NCBI GenBank assembly: GCA_027625915.1
Contig: JANTQA010000015.1
Span: 10,383,001-10,447,000 of the forward strand
Source: Anaeramoeba flamelloides
Lineage: Eukaryota > Metamonada > Anaeramoebidae
Direction of reading: 5' to 3'
Length of the DNA stretch: 64,000 nt
Part shown: piece by piece, positions 42,824-55,611 of the stretch
Numbering within the stretch: position 1 is the first letter of the stretch
Layout: each line of letters starts with the position of its first letter
The notes under the pieces: generated by a model
What the model saw: the letters and a program-made list of their open reading frames with translations, nothing else
Databases searched by the model: none
What the model was told of the DNA's origin: nothing
Made by a program: the position numbers and the translations under genes

Positions 42824-43292
42824 GTGATTCTGAGTTCACCCAATAAATATCAAAAAACAACCATATAAAAAAATAAAAAGAGATCTCAAATTACAATCAT
42901 TTTCTTTGGAAACTTGCATTATTCAAAAGGAAAAAAGAAGTAATAATTTTTTTCGATTTGTTATTCAAATATCAGAAATTAAAACCAACTTTGAAGATGT
43001 GTTTTTAAATTGGATGAAATCCAAACAATTTTCATATTATAATCATTTGTAGATCATAAAGGGTGTAGTTTCATGGTATTCCATAATTTAATATCTACAC
43101 CTTTGGGTATATTTTCAGTAATAAATGGAAAATTCACGCTTTCTTCTCAATCTTGAAGAAATCTTCCAAAAAACATAAACCTTGATATCTAAATTAGAGG
43201 TTTTAACAAGATCTTATTCAAGGTGTGATAAAATAAATATACGCCCAATAAATAATAGAATATCGTAATAGTATTCAATATTGTGATCTTAT

Positions 43293-44192
43293 TACATTCT
43301 TCCCAAAGCTACCATAAAATTTTAAATAAAACACAAATGAATTTTCTATTCTTAGTTTCCATTTTCGAAAAATTTTGAAATAAGAGTTATTATTCAATAC
43401 AAAAAAAATTTAATAAATGAGCTATTATTCAAATTTTTCGAACACAAAAAAAAAAATGAAGACCCCTGAAGCACTTAAAAATGTTGCTCAAAAAATGTAA
43501 ATTTTTAAAGATCTTTAAATATTGATTTTTTTGTGCTTTTTTGGACTGATGCAGCTGTTCCAAAGCTACCGTAAAATTTTAAATAAAACACAATTGATTT
43601 TTCTATTCTTATTTTCGATTTTCAAAAAATTCGGAAATAAGAGCTATTATTCAATACAAAATAATAATAAATAAACTATTATTCAAATTTTGGATAATCA
43701 GAAAAAAAAAAATTCAAGATCCCATGAAATTTAAAAATTATTGGTCCAAAACAGCTTAAAAAAAATATCAATATTTAAAGATCTTTAAAAATTTACATTT
43801 TTTGAACAATATTTTTAAGTTCTTATGGAATCTTCAAAATATTTTTTTATATGTTATAAAAAATTTGAATAATAGCTCATTTATTAAATTTTTTTTTTTA
43901 ATAATAGCTCTTATTTCCGAATTTTTCGAAAATGGAAAATAAGAATAGAAAAATCAATTATATTTTATTGCAAATTTTATGGTTGATTTGGAAAGACCTT
44001 AATTTTTAAGTTTCAAAAGAATCTTCAAGATTTTTTTTTTCGATATTCAAAAAGTTTGTATAATAGCTCATTCATTAAAATTTTTTTTTGAATAATGACT
44101 CTTATTTCGGAATTTTTCGAAAATGGAAACTAAGTCTAGAAAATTTAATTTTATTTTATTAAAAATTTTATTGTAGGATTGAAACGGCTGTA
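43293..44192. mobile_element. nested fold-back MITE, family C
   Basis: There are two left-type ends (43293 and about 43550, both with CCAAAGCTACC followed by TAAAATTTTAAATAAAA) and two right-type ends (about 44011 and 44192). The outer left arm pairs best with the outer right arm (both have CTTAGTTTCCATTTTCG), the inner left with the inner right. This is what insertion of one copy into another would leave. Terminal motifs match the copy at 15722-15969. No coding region is present. Confidence 0.65.
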
Positions 44193-45127
44193 TAATTTGG
44201 TAATGTTTGAGAATATCCTGTTAAATATCAAAATATCATGAAAATTTAAAAAAATATTATGAAAAAAATTAAACCATGATTTAATAGTTGATGGAGTTTG
44301 GACAAATTCGTAGATAATTGTTAAAAAGAAAAAAAAAAGTATTTATTCAAAAAAACAGAACCTTGTAATTATAGTTATCTTTTCAACAAAATTAAAATTG
44401 CAATTAAGAAGGCAATTTGGGCTCAGATCAAAGACTTTGGGTTTACTTCGTTACAGTTTGATTGACAGATCTTTAGAATCTTTTAGATCAACAAACAGAA
44501 ATAACAAAAGGTAAATAATGATTTCTTGGTTTATCGTTGTATTTTATTAATTGGGGTGAGTAAAATGACTTCTAAAATAGCCAACCCCTCACACACGCTC
44601 TTTAGAGAATGCATACTCCTAAATCTTTTTTCTTTATTCAATAGCAGTTTAAAGGGAGGAATTGAAAACCTTTCGAAAGCTTCCCCAATAAACTAAATAC
44701 AATAAAATGTTGAGATAGGAATAAAATGTTGACCATTTAACATTTCTCAAAGTTAATTAGTCATTTCGACTTAACACTCTATTTTATCAATTTATTTTAC
44801 CTGTAAAAAAAATATTAAGAATTTTTAATTCAACGGTTACTTTGCGCACGAAAAAGCAACCAGACAAAACAAAATTAAGAATTATTATTTTCCGAAACAA
44901 ATAAAAAATTAGTTAACTATCTTTCATAATAATTGGCCCATTAAAAATCAAATTTTAAATAAAAATTTTTTTAATAATTGAAGTTATCTATTATAATATA
45001 AAAATTTAGATTTTAATATACAATACTATACTCAAGAGATATTTATTTTTTGTCAAAAAATAAAAGAAAAAAAAATAATAAAAAACAATTAAAAAAAATT
45101 GGGACATTTATTTTGTAATAAGCATTA

Positions 45128-45311
45128 CTAAAAAAATAGAAAATTTAAAAAATTATAAAAAAGCCCATTTATCGATTCCCCTTCCATTTGAATAACTAAA
45201 TCTAATCTCTTTTTCATATTTGAAACCAATTTTTTCATTAATTCATCTGTTACTTCTTTCCAATTTTTCATTTTCATTTTCCATTTTAACAAAACACCTT
45301 TGAAAAAATAA
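45128..45311 (-). mobile_element. Tc1/mariner-type transposase, C-terminal remnant
   Basis: On the minus strand an open frame reads NWKEVTDELMKKLVSNMKKR, then LDLVIQMEGESINGLFY, to a stop at 45128-45130. This is the layout of the last 40 residues of Tc1-like DDE transposases (W...I....L.KLV.SM.KRL..VI...G). The DDE catalytic core is absent upstream, where the spacer to the hydrolase gene has no similar frame. It is therefore a fragment of a DNA transposon, possibly related to the source of the TA-flanked MITEs here. Confidence 0.55.
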
Positions 45312-45724
45312 AAAAGAGAAAAAATGATTTATTTGCAAACTTTTCATTGCGAGAGGAAAAACTTCAAAACGATACAAAAGTAATTCATTATTCAAATGTA
45401 AGATGGGCCATTTATTATGAAATTTAGTTTATAAAAGGAGGAAATTGTTACTTTAGGGTTACTACTGCCTTAAATCAACCAATATAATTTTTAATAAATA
45501 TTAAAATACTTGAATTTTGAAGATTGCTGTGGGAGGACTACCCCCTTAATTAACAATTAATAAAATTCCACAATCAAAAAAAAAAAAAAAAGAATAAAAG
45601 AAGAGAAAATAAAAAGAAAAATCTTAGTGAATTTTATTTTTAATTAAAGAATTTTTTAGTACTAATTAAATAAAGTAAAAGAATCAAAACTAATTACTCA
45701 AGAAATCTAATGCACGAAAAAAAC
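45312..45724. other. spacer with dispersed-repeat text
   Basis: Contains GGTTACTACTGCCTTAA-like text also found near 63390-63415, and an A run. I see no gene. Confidence 0.45.
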
Positions 45725-47254
45725 TTAGTTATTATCAAAAATTTGTTGTACTTGCGTAGCTAATTTATTTCTAACAGCAAGGACTTTCAAATTCTTACGA
45801 GTGGGATAAACTCTATTCGTTAACAGGATGACGATTAGCTTTCTAACTCTATCATTACATAACGATCCACCTGTAAATCCTGTGTGGCAATAGGTTTCCT
45901 TTTTGCTTAATGACCCGCATGCCGTGTAAATTGAATTATAATTGGTGTCCCATCCTAAAGCTCTGGAGCTAAAGGCGGCGTCTTGGATGGTTACGAAATG
46001 TTTCACTGTTGTTGAATTGATAAAAGGGTCATTTTCTGTGGTAAACATTAATTTGTTCATGAGCAAATAAAGGTCCTCAATTTTTGAAAACACTCCTGCA
46101 TGGCCCGAAATGCCCCCGTATGCATAACAATTTTCGTCATGAACGTGCCCCTGTAGGACCTCGTGTCTATACCAAGTATCATTTTCACAAGGAGCGCATC
46201 TGTTCCATAGGGCCTTTGGTGGTCTAAAGCCTGTTTCAGACATTTTCATTTTTTGGAAAACATAATTCCTTGCGTATGCCTCGTAATAGCATTGATATAA
46301 TTCTTTCGAGTCTTCTTTGTTGCCAACAGCACAGTCACCCATTAATTGATCATAGGTAATGTAGCCATAGTCTTTGGCTAGCTTGCCAACAATTTGCATC
46401 ATTGTGATCATACTTAGATCTGAATACACAAACTTTTCGCCTGTTTTGTACTGCAGGGTTTGCTTCATTAAAGAATCCCAAATTTTGCTTTGGCAGGTAA
46501 ACTCTTCAGGTGGTGTGTATTGGCTTGTGGCAGGACACCCAAAATCCTTTGAGTCATATAGTGGATCTGGATCAGGTGGGAAGCCAGCAGTATGAGTCAA
46601 CAAATTCCACGAGGTGATTTTATTTTTGTCATTGTTATCAAATTCAGGCCCTAACAATGAGGAATCGATTAATGGCATATGAAGATCCAACTCCCCTCTT
46701 TGATAAAATTGCATCACACAACTTGTTGTTGAAACAACCTTTGATAAACTTGCCAAATCAAAAATAGTCTAAATAAAATAGGTTTTGTTTTTTTTTATTT
46801 GTTTGTTTTTTATTTGTTTGTTTTTTATTTGTTTGTTTTTTGTTTTTTTTTTTTTTTTTATTTGATTGTTTTTTATTTGTTTGTTTTTTTGTTTGTTTGA
46901 AAAAGAACTTTCATTTAAGAGCACAAAGGCAAGTTATTTGTTTTTCACAAGATAAATAAAAGACATTCGATTTCGAAAGGTGAAAAAAAAAATTAATTTT
47001 AGCCTTACACTTAATTCTGTTTTTGGGTTTGTGTTTGGGTTTTGTGGTGGTGGCACACCATAAGTGAAGTGACCATACCCACTTTCGTGAAGTATCCCTT
47101 CTTCCGAAGCAATTAAAACAGTGCACCCTGGAAACGCCTTATCGTCGATTGCGTCTTGAAGAATTTTGTCAACAGGGGACCAATCATAATTTGTAGAATT
47201 AACAAAACAACAAAAGAGTAAAATTGCTAAAAAGCAATACTGAAATTTGAACAT
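45725..47254 (-). CDS. secreted beta-lactamase-fold serine hydrolase
   Basis: Two exons, 47009-47254 and 45725-46768, are joined by a 240-bp intron (GTAAGG...TTTAG, phase 0), giving 429 residues. The start is the ATG at 47254, which opens directly into a signal peptide (MFKFQYCFLAILLFCCFVNS), so the product enters the secretory pathway. Class C/penicillin-binding-protein motifs are complete: S89-L-S-K92 in FDLASLSK, Y197-S-D199 in KFVYSDLSM, and HTG (377-379) in CHTGFTGGS. LLTHTAGFPPDP and YGGISGHAGVFS are typical of the family. Tyr-Ser-Asp instead of Tyr-Ser-Asn is common in esterase and peptidase-like members. Several cysteines suggest disulfides. The substrate is unknown: it could be an esterase, peptidase or an enzyme acting on bacterial wall fragments. 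Confidence 0.9.
46785..46905. repeat. tandem T-rich array within the hydrolase intron
   Basis: Units of TTTTTTATTTGTTTG type, about 16 bp, are repeated roughly six times with a T run in the middle. On the gene's strand it is an A-rich array (CAAACAAATAAAAAA) just after the splice acceptor side of the intron. Confidence 0.8.
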
Positions 47255-48672
47255 TTTATTTGTGAAAATCCAAAATTTTGGAAACAAAAAAAAATGAAAA
47301 ATTATTGTAAAAAAGACGATTCTTTACTTTTCAAAAATGCTTTAAACAAGAATACACTTTGTTAGGTGAATATGAGAAATCCCTAAAATATCTTATTACA
47401 CAAAAAAAAACTTAAAAATATATACAGGCATAAATTTAAATTTTTGTGAATTCAGAATGCTATTAAACTTTTTTTTTATTGTGAAAATTTTTTTAATTAT
47501 TTCTTAAGGGACTAATCTCAATTAAATTTTTTTACTGATATTTAATAGAGATTGAGAAAATTTTTTGCCAATTACTTAGATTTGAAAACACCTGTTTATT
47601 TTCAATATTGAACATATTTAGAGATAAGGAATCCTTATTTGAAATTAGTCAAAAAAAAAATATTAGAGACTAGCTCATTAAGAAAGATCTCTCAACATCT
47701 TTTTTTACAGACTGATTATTTCACCCACACAAAACAGCTTTTTTCGCTAGTCTAATCACAAATAAAATTTTACAAAATTGGAAAAATGTACCTACTCCCT
47801 AAATGGAACACGTTTTCATGATTGGGATTGGAAAATGATCTTTACTTGTTACTATCTTTTGAGAATTGATTGATCAACAAGAGAAAAATAGTTGAAATAT
47901 ATTTTTAAACATTTTTTTCTATTCAGATCAAAGTTTATTTTTTATATTTAATTCTTCAAAAAATAATATTTCCTGATCTTTCGAAATTTTTTTACCAATT
48001 GGAAAACTATCTAAAAAAATCATTTAAATGTTTCAAATTTATCCATTTAAAGTTGAATTTTCAACTGATCTCAAACAATTGATGAAGTTGAAGATTTTTT
48101 GTTGAAATTAAAACAGAAATCCTACAAAAGAAAAAAAAAATAATTTCTTGAAAAGAAAAGTCTTTACTAGTATTATATTCCTTTTTTTTTTTTCTTGTAA
48201 AACATGGACCTAACTTGTTTTTGGTGAATAATTTATGAATTCAAATGACCCTAATTTTCTTTTCAATGGTATAAAATATGAAGATAAAAAATGAAAATGA
48301 AACATAGAAAAAAAAATCAAAAAAATAAAACTATAATAAATCTAAGTTGAAGAGTTTTGGAAATATAAAAATTAGTTATGAATTTTTATGGAGATCATCA
48401 AATGCTTATATTTTTATAAAATCCATAAAATACCAACTTTCAAAAAAAAAAAATTGAAACAATATTCTTCCATAAAAAATCAAATGAATAATATAGTTTT
48501 GTACAAAAGATTCAAATGTACTTTTGTTTTTTTTTTTTTGAAAAAAATAAATTTTTAACTGATTATGATTTTATGTATCAATATGTTTATAAATATTTAA
48601 TTCTGTTAACAATTTGATAAAAAAATATTATATTTATTTTTTTAAAAGAAAACCCGATTGAAATTAACATAT

Positions 48673-48872
48673 TACAGCCAGTTCCACTTTTAAGGCACAA
48701 ACTGCTACGAAATTTAAGGCAAAAACAAAAACCACAGATTAAGGCACAAAATTTAGATTCTAGTAAAATAAATTGTGTAAAAAAAATTACAAATTTTGTT
48801 CCTTAATTTGGAGATTTTTTTTTGCCTTAAATTTCGTTGTTAGTTTGTACCTTAAAAGTGGAACTGGCGGTA
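48673..48872. mobile_element. MITE family A, complete copy
   Basis: A 200-bp palindrome with left end TACAGCCAGTTCCACTTTTA and right end AAAAGTGGAACTGGCGGTA. The arms carry the AAGGCACAAA steps, with several substitutions relative to the copies inside the LINE. Confidence 0.85.
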
Positions 48873-49224
48873 TTATACACAAATTAAAAGTTTGAAACAT
48901 TACTTTAAATGACAAAAAACAAAGTAGAATTATGGACAACAAAAACAAAAATTATAGATCTTTAGAATAATTTTAATTAATTTTTTTATTATAATTATTT
49001 CTTATGGATTATATGTTATTAATACTTATCGGATATTAAGCTGTAATAAATATAAAATATATTTTGAAAGAAAATCTCAAAAAAATTGATTTTATAAAAA
49101 GGAGTGTTTAAGAAAATAATTTTTTTTAAAAAAATAATATCTCAAAAAAAAAAAAAATGAAAATATTAAGAAGGGTTGTATTTTTGATAAAATAACCAAA
49201 CTTATAAATCATTTAATTCTGAAA

Positions 49225-49451
49225 ATAAGCCAAATTTCAAAATTAGGGGCAAACTTTTTTTTATTATTTTTTTCTTTTATCATTTGTATTTCAAAGAATA
49301 TAATGATATGACAATATTTTTATTTATTAATCTATATTGGTTATTTTCTATAAAAAATTTACTAAAATACCTTATTATTCAAAAAAAAATCAAAATTAAA
49401 CGAATTTTTTTCTGATGAAAAATCTGCCCCTATTTTTGAAATTAAGCTTAT
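49225..49451. mobile_element. possible MITE with 30-bp inverted ends
   Basis: The left arm ATAAGCCAAATTTCAAAA continues ATTAGGGGCA; the right arm on the other strand is ATAAGCTTAATTTCAAAA and continues ATAGGGGCA. The AT-rich interior has no coding capacity. Only one copy is present in this window, so the family is unconfirmed. Confidence 0.5.
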
Positions 49452-49712
49452 ATTACAAATTTATTTTATTCCACTTTATAAAATATAATAATATAATTTA
49501 AATATCCTAGATTGGTGACTTTCTTTATTTGATTCTAAATAAAAAATATATTTGTTTGATTTTATGACATTATATAGTTAAAAGATGAAATTTTTTGATT
49601 AATTTTTTATAAGTTATTATTTACTGGTGTGTAAAAATTGATAATATTTTTTTTTCGATTTTGATCATATTTGTTACCTTAAGAGATTAAATCTATTTAA
49701 GTATATATTTTA

Positions 49713-49910
49713 TAAAGTTTTTTCCACTTTAAGGCAAAAACTTTCAACGAAATTTAAGACACAAAAAAATCTCAAATTAAGGAACAAAATTTGTAATTTT
49801 TTTTTACACATATTATTTTCCTAGAATCTGAATTTTGTACCTTAATTTAAGATTTTTAATATGTCTTAAATTTTGTTGAAGTTTGTTCCTTAAAAGTGGA
49901 AGTGACTATA
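49713..49910. mobile_element. MITE family A, diverged copy
   Basis: Same palindromic layout of about 198 bp, but the terminal CAGTCAGTT is eroded on the left (TAAAGTTTTTTCCACTTTAA) and altered on the right (AAGTGACTATA). It is older than the copies at 54403 and 55612. Confidence 0.75.
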
Positions 49911-50574
49911 GAGTAAAAAATTGTAAAATTTTTTAATTATTTTAAAATCTTTTGAACTATTACCATTTTGACCTTTTTATATTGAATTTTACGGTTCCTA
50001 TTTATTCGAAAATATTTTTTACTTTTTTTTCTTAGAAACATTTTACTGAAAATATTTTGGAATAAACAATATTTTACTGATTCGATGTATCCTTATTTAA
50101 TTAAAAAAATATTATTTTTACGAATTTATAAATAGAACTAATGTAAAGGAAAATATTCACAGAAATATTAAAAAAAACCTCTTTTTTAGAAATACTTTTT
50201 ATTATACTATAAAAAGTATATAAATTCTAAAAATTAAAGTTAGCCAAAAATTCATATATAGATTTCAGTTATTCATTTTTTATAAATTATTTTTTTTCAA
50301 AGTTATCATAATTTTATGTCATTAAAAAAGGGATAGCTATTAAACTCATTAAGATTGTTATATCACCCCTTTTTTCTAATTTAGTCTTTTAACTAAAAAA
50401 AACCCATTTTTTGGGTATTTTTTTTTTTTTTTGAAATTAGTTACAATGAATGAACTTTATATTTAACCTTAAGAAAGAAAAAAGAATCAATTTTTAAACA
50501 ATTAGTAAAAAAAAAACACACATGATATTTATTCCAACTCAAGAATTGATCAAATATTCCATAAAGTCCCCGAA

Positions 50575-50690
50575 AATCAAAAATACCCCTAAAATTTTAT
50601 AATCACTAAAAAATACCTTTTGAACAACTAGAAGAAACTTCAGTGCCAATATACCCAGTTTATAGGTAAAATTTACATTTTTTTTTTGGA
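50575..50690 (+). repeat. inverted-pair repeat, left member
   Basis: The complement of 57225-57320 matches this stretch (CCGAAAATC, ATTTTATAATCACTAAAAAA, CCTTTTGAACAACT, AGAAAC). The pair brackets the LINE. Confidence 0.65.
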
Positions 50691-52560
50691 AAATTTTTTT
50701 TTTCTGAAAATATCAAAATTATGGAAATTAAAAAAAAATACAAATTTTAGAGAATGTTATTCAATCTATATTATGTGAAAGGAATTGGTATACTAGATGA
50801 GTGTAACAGTTTAAATAATTTCGGAAAAGTATTTTCAAACGAAAGGCAATACCCCTTTAATGAAAATTTCACGAGAGCTTCTTAAATTTTCGAAAAAATC
50901 CCGAAAAAATTTTTTAAATCAAAATTCAATTATTTTTCAAGGGTTGTATAATTTCAAAGTGTTTTTTTAATTTTTTTGATATAATTGGCCTTTTTACAAC
51001 TTAATTACTCATTTTTTTTATATTTTTTGTTCAATAAAAGTAACTTTCAAAACTATTGGATTATTTTTTTTTTTTTCATTTTTATAAATTATGTGTTAAC
51101 GATCAAATGAAAATGTAAAATTCAATCACCAAAAAGTTAATTCATTTTTGTCGGTCAACTGAGACAATATATTTTTTGAAAATCTAGAAAAACCTGACTA
51201 ATTGCTCCACGTATAATTTCACTTAGATCTTTGAATAAAAATTCCACAAAAACTTACTCAAACAACACTCCTCACAATTTGTATTGAACCTAACAATTGT
51301 GTTTTGATAGAAAACCCCACTAAGAAAAAAAAAAAACTAATGAACATTTTTTGGGTATTTGATTTAGGATTTTCTGTTCATAAATCCAATAGAGCAAATT
51401 CTAACCTGAGTAAAGTATTCTTTGATAACTTCAATTCAAGAAAAAACAAAAAAAAACAAAAAAACAAAAAGTGAAAAACTAATAGAAAATCAGAATTTCT
51501 TAGTTAGGAGTTTATTATTTCTGAAGACAATGTAATAATTTAAGTAATCCAAAGGCCTATAACCATAGGACATTTGGTCTTCGAAGTTTTAGTTTATTAT
51601 TGATACAGTTTGAAATGATCTTCATTTTTTCGGTTAGGAAATATTGTTCATTTTTCAAGTTAATGGTATTGAAATCATAAAACAAGAAAAAAAATCACTT
51701 CATTTTCTTGTTTTTCTTTCACAAATAGAGTTATCAAATAAATAAGTTGAGGTTTGAAAGGTATTTGAATAAAGCAAATGGGAAATGAAAATAAAGTAAA
51801 ATTTTTTTCCTATTTGTCAAACAAATTTCGTGTTTTCTCTTTTTTCATAAAAATCTTCTCTTTTCTAAAGTTGCTAATTTTTGAAAGTAGCCAAAGAAGA
51901 AAGGTGGTTCAACAAAGTCCTTGAAAACTTCTCTAGAATTATTGTTGTGATAAAAACAACTTTTTTTTGGAAACTTGTAAAAAATATTGAAAGTTTTTTT
52001 TCAAAGAATGATTGGGATTGGGAAATTGTTTAGTGTACTTTGGGATTTGTATTTACCTTGGAATTGTAATAAGTTGATTAAATTTTTAATTGTGAATGAA
52101 AGATCTAAAATCAAAAAAATTGTTAGGATTAAAACCTATTAACAAGAATAAAGAAATTGAAATTGGAAAAGTGAGTAAAAGTTTCCCTATACTTTTTATA
52201 GTAAATGGTTTTACATAATCAATTCTGAAAGTTTTGTTTTCTGGGCATTCAAGTTAAATGAAAAAAAAAACTTTGAGAAATTTACCAATAATAAAGTCAA
52301 AAATAGCAAATTAATCGGAAAACAGGGACGTCTTTGTTATTTTCTTTTGAACAGGGATTTTTTAAGTAAACTTTTTTCTTTTTTTAACACCATCCAAAAA
52401 ATAATCAAATAAAAGTCAAAAGTAAAAAACAAATACCTTTTTAGGTTATTTGATCAATTCACCAAAACAAAAATCTTCCGTTAGTCTGGAAAAACATTTA
52501 AAACTTTTAAAAAACTCTAAAGAACAAAATACCATTACCTTTTCCTAACAATACTTTTAT

Positions 52561-52576
52561 AAAAACTTTCTAATTT
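52561..52576. repeat. 16-bp LINE target-site duplication, left
   Basis: AAAAACTTTCTAATTT here is repeated exactly at 56642-56657. The two copies bracket the LINE. Confidence 0.85.
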
Positions 52577-54402
52577 TTTTTTTTATTATTTAAGGGAGGA
52601 GTTATTGACCCCTCTTATTTGCCCGAATTCCTAAATTTTTATTTAGGAATTTAATTAAAGACTCAAAAATAAGTTTATTACCCACTAAGGCTAATAAAGA
52701 GTTTGAATCCTTTTTTATAATAATATTAGAAATATTATTATTATTTAATATATTAGATATATTAATTGTTTTTAATTCAGATATCCAGATTTTGCGATTA
52801 TTTTCATAGGCTGAACAGTTCGATAGAAAATGGTCTAAATCTTCAATAACATCTAAATTGTTTATTTTTTTACATAATTTACAGTATTTTGATTTGTTTT
52901 TATTCATAACATAAGAGTACCTGTTAAGGTAATTTGTAAAATTTCCGAGTTTTAAAATTGAAGTTGAACCCTTCCATTTTAAATATCTTTGCTGCGTATT
53001 TATAGTATAATTGATTTGTACCATTTTTTGATATTCTTGAATTTTCCAACTTGGACTATTTTCTAAGTTTTTAATTCTAAAATTTTCTAGTTCATTTTCC
53101 AATTGTTTTAAATTTTTGGAGTACCAATTTTATATTTTCTGATTCTTTTTTTCTAAAAGGAAGATAATTAATTAATCCATCATAATGGAGGATTTTTAAT
53201 TTTTGAATTAACTTAAATCTTCTTTTATATATCGTTATCCTTACGGGATCAATTTTTGCTTCAGTTTTATAAATAAGCCTTGGTGAGTGTGGGTTGATTA
53301 ATAAAAATTTTGTAATTTTTTTTATTAATCCAAGTATCAATATCTTTAAAATCTGTTTTTGTCAAACCAAATATTTCTAAACCATATAATAATTGGCTAT
53401 GTAATACAGCTTTAAAAAATTGAATTTTTAATCCATTAGAAAAATTTTTTTGTTGTAAGATATTGATTAACTTTTTAAAATTGGCCTTAACTTTCTCAAG
53501 GTTAAATTTTAAATGAGTTTTTTTTTCTAGCCAAATACCAAGATATAAAATTTCTTTTGGAATTAAAGTTTTTTTAGTTTTATCATCATTAGGATTCATT
53601 CCAAAATCTTTTATTATTTTAAAGATTTTTTGTAGTTAAAAATTTATTTCTATTAATGATCATTTCATCAGTAAAATCAGATCATCTGCAAACATTTGAA
53701 TATGCAACGCTAGTGATTTAATTTTTTCTAAGAGAAAATGAGTAATAAATCCAAATAATAAAGGAGATAATAGATCTCCTTGGTAAACACCAATTCCTTC
53801 TTTTGAGTAATAAGCAAGTAGATATTCTACAATAATTTCATTTTTTATAAATTTTTTAATTGAATAATAAATAAGTGAATGGTGAAAAGAGTCAAAACAT
53901 TTTTGTATATCTATTGTAACAATATAAATATTTTCTTTTTTAAATTTATTTTTTATTTTTTGATATTTATTCAATAAGTTTAAAGCTGCAATTCTAGTAT
54001 CTAATTTTTTTTTTAAATCCAAATTGGTTTTTTGAAACTAAGTCCCAAGAATCTTGAATTCCGGCATATAACAATTTAAGAAAAAATCTTGGGAGAGTTT
54101 GATTAATTGAAATTGGTCTATAATTAAGTGGAATACCTTCATCGCCAGATTTATGAATGAATAATAAATTTCTTTTTTTAATAAATTTAATAGTTTTTTT
54201 GAGAAATATCATTAATCCAATTAAAAAATATTTTTTGGATTGTTTTTATAAAGTTTTCATAATTTATATAAAATTCACTACTTTGATTTTTTATTGTTTT
54301 ATATTGTTTAATTTTATCAAATTCTTTGACAGATTTATTTTTTTGATATTTGATAATTTCTTTGATTTTGGCAACTGAGAATATTCTTTCTATTTTAATA
54401 TT

Positions 54403-54603
54403 TACAGTCAGTTTCACTTTTAAGGCACAAACTTTCAACGAAATTTAAGGCACAAAAAAAATCTCAAATTAAGGCACAAAATTCAAATTCTAGTAAAATT
54501 AAATTGTAAAAAATTAAATTCCAAATTTTGTGCCTTAATTTGAGATTTTTTTGTGCCTTAAATTTCGTTGAAAGTTTGTGCCTTAAAAGTGAAACTGACT
54601 GTA
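54403..54603. mobile_element. MITE family A, inserted in the LINE (RT side)
   Basis: A 201-bp near-perfect palindrome, TACAGTCAGTTTCACTTTTA at the left and its exact complement at the right. It interrupts the LINE between the endonuclease and reverse transcriptase regions and is flanked by TA, so it arrived after the LINE. Confidence 0.95.
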
Positions 54604-55611
54604 ATAAATTATTTTTATCTAATGTGAAATTTTTAATAAAATTAAGAATATATTTTTTTGGTTTTTTACTAATAGATTTAATAAACCCGAAATATGAAGT
54701 TTCCATATTTTCATTATTAAGAATTATTTTACTCGAATTTCCTCTTAATCTAGTTATCTTTTTCCAAAAGTTTTGATTTTCTTCAAATTCAATATTAATC
54801 TGGTTTATTAATTTAAAATATTGTTTACTATTCCTATCTTTAATTTCTTTAATTAATTCATTATTTTCAAATAATTTATTAATTAAATTATAGAATTTTA
54901 AATCTTTTTTAGGTATATTTAAGATAATTCTCTCTTTCACTTTAAATTGTTTTTTAAAGATTTTAAAATTCTTTCCATTTAATTGATAATTTTTATTTTT
55001 ATAAAAATTTATAAAGTCAACATGAAACTTTGCAATATCTTTAATTTTGTAGACATTTTCAATTTCCCAGATTTTATTAATATTAAATTTATTTAATATT
55101 GCATTATGATCACTAATTTTATTTTTTATGGTTTTTGATTTGATAAATTTTAAGTTATTAAAGTTAGTTATAAAATAATCAATGTTATTATTTTTTCTAC
55201 TTGGCTTAGTATTTAAAAAAATTTTAAAGTTGAATTTTGAAAAATAATTTATTTGATTTTCATTCAAATTAAAATATCCCCCGATAATTGTATTATAGTT
55301 TTGATATTTTTGTAATAAACCAAGGATTTTTTCATTTATTTCTTTATTCCTGTCATGTCTCTTATATAAATTAATAATGATAAAATCAGTGAATTGAATT
55401 CCCATAATATCAAGATCTGGAAATAATATTTGTCTTGTAAAATCTTTAAAAATATTTTTTATTATAATTAATAAACCACCTTTTCTATTTTTCTTACCAT
55501 AAGATTTTTTATTAATTGAAAAATAATTCATAAATCGTGGATTTTTTGTAACTTTTGATTCTTGTATAAGACATACATCAAAATTTAATTTTAATAAAAA
55601 AGATTCTAAAA

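Larger units (their letters stand above)
41745..45127. other. gene-poor region, fold-back elements
   Basis: Upstream side of the topoisomerase gene and downstream side of the hydrolase gene. It holds a possible relic exon (42697-42823), a nested fold-back element (43293-44192) and, from about 44690, a dispersed repeat that resembles 63160-63425. A 64-codon frame at 42399-42593 (minus) has no recognisable homologue and is not called. Confidence 0.5.
47255..52560. other. 5.3-kb gene-free region with MITEs
   Basis: No gene is supportable. It contains two family A MITEs, an inverted-repeat element at 49225-49451, and a segment at 50575-50690 that is inverted at 57225-57320. The rest is AT-rich with many homopolymers. 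Confidence 0.55.

Noticed and set aside
46934-47287. Upstream start for the hydrolase at 47287
   Set aside because: The first codon there is TTG; the ATG at 47254 opens directly into a well-formed signal peptide.
54528-54776. Plus-strand frame starting in a MITE within the LINE
   Set aside because: Starts within the palindrome and reads the antisense of LINE sequence.
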